DNA of 30,352 bases. Origin: Bacteroidales bacterium (lineage in GTDB: Bacteria; Bacteroidota; Bacteroidia; Bacteroidales; Bacteroidaceae). Of the stretch, positions 1 through 5,723 are shown piece after piece. The first letter of the stretch is position 1. Each line of letters begins with the position of its first letter. The stretch lies in contig SFEP01000027.1 of the NCBI GenBank assembly GCA_004557185.1, positions 1 through 30,352 of the forward strand, in the 5' to 3' direction. A program made the position numbers and the translations under genes. The notes below the pieces were generated by a model. It was given only the letters and a program-made list of their open reading frames with translations. It was not told where the DNA came from and did not search any database.

Positions 1-425
1 TTTCTTCCACGGCATCCCGTCGGAGGCAACGCCTTCAATGCGTTTACCGAGCACCCGTCTTTTCTGGGGGCGCTCATACAAGTTTACCGGACACCAATAA
101 CTCTCTTTGGAGAAGTATGGAACTCTCAAACTATCTGAACATCATCCGCCTCAACCGCAACACAAGCGACGGCAACGGCGCCCACGCCTCCTACCTGCTG
201 ACCGAAGCGCAACTCGACGCCCACATCAAAGCCTTCCTCACCCTCTACCTCTACGTAACGGGTATGTGCTACGACAGGCTGAAGGCGAAGTATGACATTT
301 GAGGCTGAAATAATGACTGAGTGTTCAACAACTACATCCCCCACCTCTATTACATATTATATGGTGGCGCTATTCCATATAATTGGGTGAAGTCTATCGG
401 ATCATAGACTGAAGAGCAGCCGATA
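1..425. other. left-edge region without a convincing gene
   Basis: No family is recognisable here. A 61-codon plus-strand frame (117-302, ATG preceded by GGAGAAGT) has protein-like composition near its end, and a second frame is open from base 1 to 138 and could be the tail of a gene lying outside the window. The 117-302 frame stops at TGA, and two further TGA codons follow within seven codons; the same frame then stays open to a TAG near 405 with a Tyr/Asn-rich reading. This may be a decayed gene. No promoter was found. Confidence 0.3.
117..302 (+). CDS. small hypothetical protein, doubtful
   Basis: A 61-residue frame starts at ATG with a purine-rich GGAGAAGT just upstream. It has no recognised domain. 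Residues 35-50 are hydrophobic and aromatic (TLYLYVTGMCY), like a buried helix. It could be a small protein, or the surviving end of a degraded one, because the same frame resumes with a protein-like reading after three closely spaced TGA codons. I do not assign a function. Confidence 0.2.
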   Translation: MELSNYLNIIRLNRNTSDGNGAHASYLLTEAQLDAHIKAFLTLYLYVTGMCYDRLKAKYDI

Positions 426-992
426 CTACCCCCGCTGCACAAGGATGCCAGACTGGATAGCACTCGAGCTCTGCTCCATTTGCAGCAAATACGCTTTCTT
501 GTCCAACCCTCCCGTGAAGCCTGTTAGGGAGCCGTTGCTACCTACGACGCGATGGCAAGGAATGAGGATGCAGAGGCCGTTGGCCCCCATGGCCTGCGCC
601 ACGGCACGCACACCTTGCTGACAACCTATGCTCTGAGCGATATGCTTGTAGCTGCGCGTTTCGCCATAGGGTATAGAACGCAGGGCACTCCACACCCGCT
701 GCTGAAAGTCTGTGCCCACGGGGTGCAGCGGAATGCTGAATGCCGCGCGACGGCCGGCGAAATAGTCATCGAGCTACCTTTTCGTCAGTTCCAGCACGGC
801 GGAGGTGGCTACGTGGAAATCGGCATGCACCTGCTTGATGATGCGGCGCAGGTGGTGCTCGGCACAAGGGCGATCGTGCCAATCACAAAGGCATAAGGCG
901 GAGCCCATAGAGGCCAGGATGAGTTCGCCACAGGGCGAGGCGTAATATTGTAGGCACACAGAAAGAGATTTTTGACGCCGTGGGTTAAACAT
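426..992 (-). pseudogene. ogt: O6-methylguanine-DNA methyltransferase interrupted by in-frame amber codon
   Basis: This family repairs O6-alkylguanine by moving the alkyl group to its own cysteine. The C-terminal part (719-426) carries the helix-turn-helix region (FQQRVW, IPYGETRSY), the active-site PCHRV and the closing GFTGGLDKK. The N-terminal part (992-777) carries the RNase H-like domain start (YYASPCGELILAS). Both parts lie in one frame, separated only by TAG at 774-776, where family proteins commonly have Gln before the LDDYFAGRR segment, so a CAG-to-TAG change is the simplest explanation. Without the stop it would be about 188 residues, a normal length. A GTG at 719-717 could restart the catalytic half alone. 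FKBP and Obg also end in TAG, so general amber reassignment is unlikely. Confidence 0.85.
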
Positions 993-994
993 AT

Positions 995-1039
995 ATGCTT
1001 GCTATCAGCGGCACGGAAAGGCTGGCTGATAGCAAGCAT
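995..1039 (-). terminator. perfect 15-bp hairpin between fkp and ogt
   Basis: Arms 995-1009 and 1025-1039 are perfect inverted repeats with a 15-nt loop. On the minus strand the hairpin lies after the FKBP stop and ends only two bases before the proposed ogt ATG (992-990). There is no U tract. It may terminate the FKBP transcript or control ogt translation; the position decides neither. Confidence 0.5.
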
Positions 1040-1058
1040 TGCTATCTGAATGGAATGG

Positions 1059-1457
1059 CTAAGCTATGCTGAGCAGTTCTATCTCGAAAATAAGGGTGGA
1101 ACCTCCGGGAATGCCTGGTTGCGACAACTTGCCGTAGCCCCTCTCTGCGGGAATGTAGACTTCCCATTTATCACCCACACACATTTGCTGCATGGCGATT
1201 ATCCAGCCTTCGATGAGGTCGCAGAGGCGAATGGCCAGAGGGGCGCCGCCGCGGCTGGTGTCAAACTGTTTGCCGTCGATGGTGCGGCCCGTATAATGTG
1301 CCGTGATGATGCTGCGGGGCGCGGGATGTTTGCCGTCGGCCTTGCCTTGGGCCAACACCTTATAATATATGCCATTCGAAAGCGGCATCACGCCTTCCTC
1401 CTGCGCTTTATTGGCGAGCCAATCCTTGTTGGCCTGTGCATACGCTCTTTTATTCAT
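1059..1457 (-). CDS. FKBP-type peptidyl-prolyl cis-trans isomerase
   Basis: This 132-residue protein would catalyse proline cis-trans isomerisation during protein folding. The FKBP domain fills roughly residues 35-131. Visible family signatures are ITAHYTGRTIDGKQFDTS, the AIRLCDLIEGW segment (usually VIxGW), a GDKWEVYIPAERGYG stretch and the closing LIFEIELL. I chose the ATG at 1457 because the eleven residues before it are His-rich and unlike the family. No signal peptide or lipobox is visible, so the protein is probably cytoplasmic. The short N-terminal helix (MNKRAYAQANKDWLANKA) resembles the linker of small Bacteroidota FKBPs. It stands alone, downstream of tRNA-Pro and its terminator. 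Confidence 0.85.
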   Translation of the reverse strand: MNKRAYAQANKDWLANKAQEEGVMPLSNGIYYKVLAQGKADGKHPAPRSIITAHYTGRTIDGKQFDTSRGGAPLAIRLCDLIEGWIIAMQQMCVGDKWEVYIPAERGYGKLSQPGIPGGSTLIFEIELLSIA

Positions 1458-1527
1458 GCTGTGGGTGTTGTGGATGTGTAGAAGAAGCAAGCCGTGGTTT
1501 GATTAGCCACGACACTATTCTAACAAA

Positions 1528-1577
1528 AAACAAGCGGTTGCTTCACATTCATCATGCTCCACATCAACCGCTTGTTT
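1528..1577 (-). terminator. rho-independent terminator of tRNA-Pro
   Basis: Perfect 13-bp arms at 1528-1540 and 1565-1577 enclose a 24-nt loop. Read on the minus strand, the second arm runs straight into six T. It directly follows tRNA-Pro and precedes the FKBP gene, so it should separate the two transcripts. Confidence 0.75.
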
Positions 1578-1583
1578 GTTTTG

Positions 1584-1658
1584 TCGGGGCGACGGGATTC
1601 GAACCCACGACCCCCTGCTCCCAAAGCAGGTGCGCTAACCGGACTGCGCTACGCCCCG
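1584..1658 (-). tRNA. tRNA-Pro(TGG)
   Basis: The 75-nt minus-strand cloverleaf has acceptor CGGGGCG paired with CGCCCCG, a D arm with GCGC ends, an anticodon stem CCTGC/GCAGG around loop TTTGGGA (anticodon TGG) and a T arm with TTCGAAT. The discriminator is A and CCA is not encoded. It reads CCN proline codons. Confidence 0.96.
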
Positions 1659-1701
1659 TATAATGAACGAGAAAGAGCGAAATGTTTTCTCGTTGGCTGT
1701 G

Positions 1702-1709
1702 CAAAAGTA
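1702..1709 (-). promoter_or_regulatory. Bacteroidota -7 box for tRNA-Pro
   Basis: TACTTTTG on the minus strand matches the TAnnTTTG -7 consensus and lies about 45 nt upstream of the tRNA 5' end. Confidence 0.6.
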
Positions 1710-1803
1710 ATATAATATTCCGGTTCGGACATGAACAGGACTCGTTTTTTACAAACAGGACTTACATGAAACGTCTATTGGAGGCATAATTGACCACAAG
1801 ACT

Positions 1804-2646
1804 CTAAAGCATGATGCCTGTGTAGATGCGACCTGAATGAATGCCCAGGCGACGGGCTGAAAAGAAATCGTGATACTCGTGATAGGTGCACAGCCCCGTG
1901 ACCATGATGCGTTCGAGGGGAATGTGGCATTCTTCCAACTCCCAACTGGCGGCCGCCACAAGGTCGATGTGGGGAGCAAGCGCGCGCTGACCACCTGGGG
2001 CAGATGTATAGGCCTGCGAGGCGGGATAGTCACGACGCAACAGATGAGTGGGGAAACCTGCTTGCTGGAAAGCCTGCACCACCTCTTCGCCCACCTCGTA
2101 GGCTTCGACGCCGATGCACGGCCCAACCAGTGCTTGCATGTGCCGAGGGTCGCTGTCATAGGTTTGCTGCATGCACGCCACAGCATGCCGTAGGATGTGC
2201 TGCACCAATCCGCGCCACCCGGCATGCACGGCCGCACAGGCATGATGCCAAGCATCGTAGAGGAGCACGGGCACGCAGTCGGCTGTGGAGATGCCGATGC
2301 ACACACCCTCTACATCTGTGAGGAGTGCGTCCACGCCGTCGAGGGCGGCTACACGTTCCTCGGGGCTGCATGCAAGCAAGGCCTTGTCCACAGCCAGCAC
2401 GTGGGCACTGTGCGTTTGCCGCGGCAGCAAGATGCGTTCTTCGGCTATTCGCAGTTCCTGGGCTAACCACTTGCGGCATTGCGACACATGCAAGGGGTCA
2501 TCGCCACAGTAGTGCGTCACGTTGAAGCTTGCGTAATGCCCCATTCTGCCCCGTTGTTCGTCGTCCACGGGCCAAGGTGCGTGACGTGTGGTAGAGAATG
2601 CCGTAACCCCTTCGGCAGGCCAGGGATAGCGAAGCAATGTTTGCAT
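1804..2646 (-). CDS. pgeF: PgeF/YfiH-type laccase-domain protein (peptidoglycan editing factor)
   Basis: The 280-residue protein belongs to the Cu-oxidase_4/COG1496 family. Members have been described as peptidoglycan editing factors that keep L-Ser out of the stem peptide and as purine nucleoside-acting enzymes. The family metal ligands are visible in three motifs: the RQTHSAHV histidines near residue 78, TADCVPVLL near 125 and AAVHAGWRG near 141, followed by VGPCIG. The C-terminal GLCTYHEYHDFFSARR is the usual family ending. The length is normal. It is the last gene of the minus-strand hpt-adk-obgE operon, a neighbourhood seen in other Bacteroidales. The assignment to the family is firm; the physiological substrate is not shown by sequence. 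Confidence 0.9.
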   Translation of the reverse strand: MQTLLRYPWPAEGVTAFSTTRHAPWPVDDEQRGRMGHYASFNVTHYCGDDPLHVSQCRKWLAQELRIAEERILLPRQTHSAHVLAVDKALLACSPEERVAALDGVDALLTDVEGVCIGISTADCVPVLLYDAWHHACAAVHAGWRGLVQHILRHAVACMQQTYDSDPRHMQALVGPCIGVEAYEVGEEVVQAFQQAGFPTHLLRRDYPASQAYTSAPGGQRALAPHIDLVAAASWELEECHIPLERIMVTGLCTYHEYHDFFSARRLGIHSGRIYTGIML

Positions 2647-2656
2647 AAGCCTTTAT

Positions 2657-3031
2657 TTAAGTACGTTGATGGCAGAGTTTTCCAATCCAGTGGGCAAACC
2701 TCAAATTGAGAACCATGAAGAGAATGCCGAGGAATGCCCATAGCATGAGTTCTACTCCGTGCAGGGCAAGCGCAATGCTTTTTACGCAAAGGTATGAATA
2801 GGGCAACAGGAGTAGCGCAGTGCACAGTCCGGGCACATAACCGCGCAGCATAACGCCCTGCAAGATGTGTATCAGTTGATGAAATGTGAAGGCCAGGAAC
2901 AAGGCAGCCCATATTTCCATGCTGTGACGCCCCTGAATGAGCACATAGCCCGTGGCAAGCATGATGATGACCAACTCTTCGGCAACAGCGATGGCAAATG
3001 ATGCTTGTCACACGGTCATGCCAAATTCCAT
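2657..3031 (-). pseudogene. HXXEE-like membrane protein, 5'-truncated remnant
   Basis: The frame from 2974 down encodes about 105 residues with hydrophobic segments and features I associate with the C-terminal half of HXXEE-domain membrane proteins: FAIAVAEEL, WAALFLAFTFHQLIHILQG, GYVPGLCTALLLLPYS and LRFAHWIGK. The N-terminal His-x-x-Glu-Glu part is absent. The matching upstream reading (FAIAVAEEL) begins before any start codon, and in the same frame a TGA (3010-3008) follows a seven-codon ATG frame at 3031. The only later starts are TTG (2974) and ATG (2962). Directly upstream is the end of obgE, so the 5' half appears deleted. Function in the family is unknown. The family assignment is from memory of motifs and is moderate. 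Confidence 0.5.
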
Positions 3032-3039
3032 AAAGGCAA

Positions 3040-4203
3040 CTAATCCTCGAGGTCTTCGATGTCGTACACGTCAAGTTCTTCGCTGTCGTCATCGGCTTCA
3101 TCCAAGTCGTAGTCGGGCTCCCAATCGGCAAAGTCGCTAGCAATGGTAAGGGCTTCGCGGTCGCGGTGCACAATGGAGCCACCCTCGCTCACTGACTGCA
3201 GCTTGTTGCTTTCGCTGTTCAGTTCCTCCCACAGCATGTCCTTAAGTTGCTCAATGCCTTGCCCCGTTACGGCACTGATGAAGCACACGGGGAGGTCGTC
3301 GGGCAGTTCGGCCCTGAGCATGTCAATGAGTTCGTCGTCAAGGAGGTCGCATTTCGTCACAGCCAGAATGCGGTGCTTGTCGAGCATGCCGGGGTTGAAC
3401 TTTTCCAGTTCGCCCAACAGGATGCGGTATTCCTTGGCAATATGGTCGGTGTCGCCGGGCACCATGAAGAGGAGAAGGGAGTTACGCTCAATGTGGCGCA
3501 GAAAGCGCAGTCCCAGCCCGCGCCCCTCGGCTGCGCCCTCGATGATGCCGGGAATGTCGGCCATCACAAACGACTTACCCTCGCGATAGGGCACTACGCC
3601 CAAGCTGGGCTCCATGGTGGTAAAGGGATAGTTGGCTATCTTGGGACGGGCCGACGACAAGGCCGACACCAACGTAGACTTGCCGGCATTGGGAAAGCCC
3701 ACAAGGCCTACGTCCGCCAGCAGTTTCAGTTCCAATATCACCATCATCTCCTGCATCGGCTCGCCAGGCTGGGCATAGCGCGGTGCCTGATTGGTGGAGG
3801 TGCGAAACTGCCAGTTGCCCAGTCCGCCGCGTCCTCCCTTGAGCAGCATGACCACCTGGCCGTCGCGTTCCACGTCGCACAGGTACTTGCCCGTTTCAGC
3901 ATTGTAGGCCACGGTGCCGGGAGGCACATCAATGTAGCGGTCCTCGCCGTCGCTGCCGTGCGAGCAGCATTTCGAACCGTTACCGCCATGCCCGGCGAAC
4001 ACGTGTTTCTCATACCGCAGATGCAGCAGCGTCCAGTAATTGTGGTTGCCGCGCAAATACACATTGCCACCTCTGCCACCATCGCCGCCATCGGGTCCAC
4101 CATTGGGTTGGTATTTGGCCCTGTGCAAGTGTATGGAGCCACGCCCGCCCTTTCCGGAGCGGCAAAATATTTTCACATAGTCTACGAAATTGGATTCTGG
4201 CAT
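3040..4203 (-). CDS. obgE: Obg family GTPase, ribosome assembly
   Basis: The 387-residue GTPase acts in late 50S ribosome maturation and stress signalling. The N-terminal glycine-rich Obg fold (residues 1-155) has the repeated GGxGG turns (GKGGRGS, GPDGGDGGRGG, KGGRGGLGN). The G domain follows, with G1 GFPNAGKS near 165, G2 YPFTT, G3 DIPG and G4 TKCD. The C-terminal tail is strongly acidic (about 13 Asp/Glu in the last 20 residues), as in other Bacteroidales Obg proteins. I use ATG at 4203 rather than the upstream TTG at 4209, because MPESNFVDYVKIF is the usual start. It lies between adk and pgeF on the minus strand and ends with TAG. Confidence 0.97.
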   Translation of the reverse strand: MPESNFVDYVKIFCRSGKGGRGSIHLHRAKYQPNGGPDGGDGGRGGNVYLRGNHNYWTLLHLRYEKHVFAGHGGNGSKCCSHGSDGEDRYIDVPPGTVAYNAETGKYLCDVERDGQVVMLLKGGRGGLGNWQFRTSTNQAPRYAQPGEPMQEMMVILELKLLADVGLVGFPNAGKSTLVSALSSARPKIANYPFTTMEPSLGVVPYREGKSFVMADIPGIIEGAAEGRGLGLRFLRHIERNSLLLFMVPGDTDHIAKEYRILLGELEKFNPGMLDKHRILAVTKCDLLDDELIDMLRAELPDDLPVCFISAVTGQGIEQLKDMLWEELNSESNKLQSVSEGGSIVHRDREALTIASDFADWEPDYDLDEADDDSEELDVYDIEDLED

Positions 4204-4205
4204 AA

Positions 4206-4352
4206 TCAAGTGGTAGAAATAGGCCCGGCACAGGGCTCAAGGTGAATGGTGTAAACATCAAATGGCAGACTGGCAGGGACATGAGGCAACGTGGCCTGTT
4301 CCCGCCAGTCCGTCACATACTGATTGGTGAGATGAAATAATGCATAGGGCAT
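4206..4352 (-). CDS. possible 48-residue ORF between adk and obgE
   Basis: An ATG-initiated frame fills most of the 180-nt gap between adk and obgE and stops three bases before the obgE ATG, which would allow translational coupling. The product (starts MPYALFHLTNQY) is rich in Pro and Thr, with no recognised domain, signal peptide or membrane segment. It may be a chance reading of a leader for obgE. Confidence 0.2.
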   Translation of the reverse strand: MPYALFHLTNQYVTDWREQATLPHVPASLPFDVYTIHLEPCAGPISTT

Positions 4353-4383
4353 TTGGCCAAAGCCAGCCCGTGCCCACACATTA

Positions 4384-4953
4384 TTATAAGGAGTCGATGA
4401 CCTCGCAAAGCGCGGCGTTAATTTCTTCCAAGGCACCATAGCCTTTCACCGCATGACGCAGGCCTTCCTTTTCATACCACGCAATGAGAGGCTTCGTCTG
4501 GTCCTCATACACCGTGAGGCGCTTGCGTATGGTTTCCTCGTTGTCGTCCGCACGTCCTGAGGTTTTGCCCCGGTTGATGAGGCGTTCCATAAGCATGTCA
4601 TTGGGCACTTGCAGTTCCAGCATACCAGCCACCTGCGTGTGGCGCTCGGCTAACATGCTTTTCAAGGCCTCGGCCTGCGGAATGGTGCGCGGGAAACCGT
4701 CGAAGATAACGCCTTCGCAGGGGCAAAGGGCATCGTAGGTAGCAGCCAGTATGTCAATCATCAGGCTGTCGGGAATGAGTTGTCCTTTGTCAATGTACGA
4801 CTTGGCGGTTTGCCCGAGTTCCGAGCCTTTCTTGATTTCGCCTCGCAGCACGTCGCCGGTCGAAATGTGTTTGAAGCCGTATTTGGCCACAAGCAAATCG
4901 CTCTGCGTGCCTTTACCAGAGCCCGGAGCACCAAAGATTACAAGGTTCTTCAT
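4384..4953 (-). CDS. adk: adenylate kinase
   Basis: The 189-residue enzyme interconverts ATP + AMP and 2 ADP in the cytoplasm. The P-loop GAPGSGKGTQ is at residues 8-17. The AMP-binding segments ISTGDVLR and DGFPRT are present. The lid is the short type (NRGKTSGRADDNEETI), without zinc-binding cysteines, and the closing arginine-bearing segment RKRLTVYEDQT follows. The length fits the short bacterial class. It sits 34 nt downstream of hpt and upstream of obgE on the minus strand, probably transcribed from the hpt promoter near 5675. Confidence 0.97.
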   Translation of the reverse strand: MKNLVIFGAPGSGKGTQSDLLVAKYGFKHISTGDVLRGEIKKGSELGQTAKSYIDKGQLIPDSLMIDILAATYDALCPCEGVIFDGFPRTIPQAEALKSMLAERHTQVAGMLELQVPNDMLMERLINRGKTSGRADDNEETIRKRLTVYEDQTKPLIAWYEKEGLRHAVKGYGALEEINAALCEVIDSL

Positions 4954-4987
4954 ATATGTATAGCGGTTTATCAGGTTCGTTTGTCTA

Positions 4988-5527
4988 TCAGTCTGTCACA
5001 GTGTAAATATGCGGCAAGTTACGTCCCTCGCCGTCATAGTCCAAGCCGTAGCCCACAATGAAATCGTTGGGTATCTCAAAGCAGCAGTAGGGTATGTCGA
5101 GCGCCACCTTCAGGTTACCGGGCTTCACCAACAGCGAGGCTATGCGTATGTCCTTGGGCTTGTGCGCCTGCAGCATGTTCAGCATTTCCTTCATCGTGAG
5201 GCCTGAGTCAATAATGTCCTCCACCACCACAATGGTGCGCCCCTCAATGTTCTCGTTCAAGCCAATGAGTTCGCGCACCTTACCCGTCGACGTAGTCCCC
5301 TCGTAGGAGGCCAACCGCACAAAGGATATTTCGCAAGGAATGGTGATGCCGCGCAGCAGGTCGGCGGCAAAAACAAACGAACCGTTCAATACGGCCAGGA
5401 ACAGGGGTCTCTCGCCTTCAAGGTCTTTGCTGATGGCTGCAGCCACTGCGTTCACGCGCTGCGCTATCTGCTCATCGGGAATGGAGATACGGAAGTGGCG
5501 GTCGCGCACCGTGATAGAATCTTGCAT
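4988..5527 (-). CDS. hpt: hypoxanthine phosphoribosyltransferase
   Basis: The 179-residue purine salvage enzyme makes IMP or GMP from hypoxanthine or guanine and PRPP. The PRPP-binding loop VVVEDIIDSGLTM is near residues 98-110, and the first flexible-loop region reads VRLASYEGTTSTGKV. The pyrophosphate-contact segment AVLNGSFVFAADL lies near residue 45, and the closing base-binding region FIVGYGLDYDGEGRNLP is complete. The length is normal. It is the first gene of the minus-strand hpt-adk-obgE-pgeF unit, with a TACTTTTG promoter box at 5680-5673 and a leader of about 140 nt. Confidence 0.96.
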   Translation of the reverse strand: MQDSITVRDRHFRISIPDEQIAQRVNAVAAAISKDLEGERPLFLAVLNGSFVFAADLLRGITIPCEISFVRLASYEGTTSTGKVRELIGLNENIEGRTIVVVEDIIDSGLTMKEMLNMLQAHKPKDIRIASLLVKPGNLKVALDIPYCCFEIPNDFIVGYGLDYDGEGRNLPHIYTVTD

Positions 5528-5672
5528 GATATAAATTCTTGGTTACTACTTGTTTGTGCTGGGAAATGAAGCACACCCTTCACTCAGACTTCCTTTTATG
5601 ACGTAAGAAGGGCATAAAAGGCGCATGAGGCCACCACACGGCCCATGCAGGCATGCATCTACAAGCACGGAG

Positions 5673-5680
5673 CAAAAGTA
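5673..5680 (-). promoter_or_regulatory. -7 box of the hpt operon
   Basis: TACTTTTG on the minus strand, an exact match to TAnnTTTG. It faces away from the mutS2 box at 5695-5702, so the two divergent promoters must share core DNA. Confidence 0.65.
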
Positions 5681-5694
5681 AAACAAATTTTTCT

Positions 5695-5702
5695 TACTTT
5701 TG
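5695..5702 (+). promoter_or_regulatory. -7 box of mutS2
   Basis: TACTTTTG on the plus strand. The expected transcript start near 5708 rules out the upstream ATG at 5700 and supports the mutS2 start at 5724, with a leader of only about 16 nt. Confidence 0.7.
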
Positions 5703-5723
5703 CGCCTGCTTACTACAAGAATT

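Noticed and set aside
774..776. Amber codon read as pyrrolysine or reassigned
   Set aside because: No PylT/PylS is visible, and several genes here (FKBP, obgE) end in TAG.
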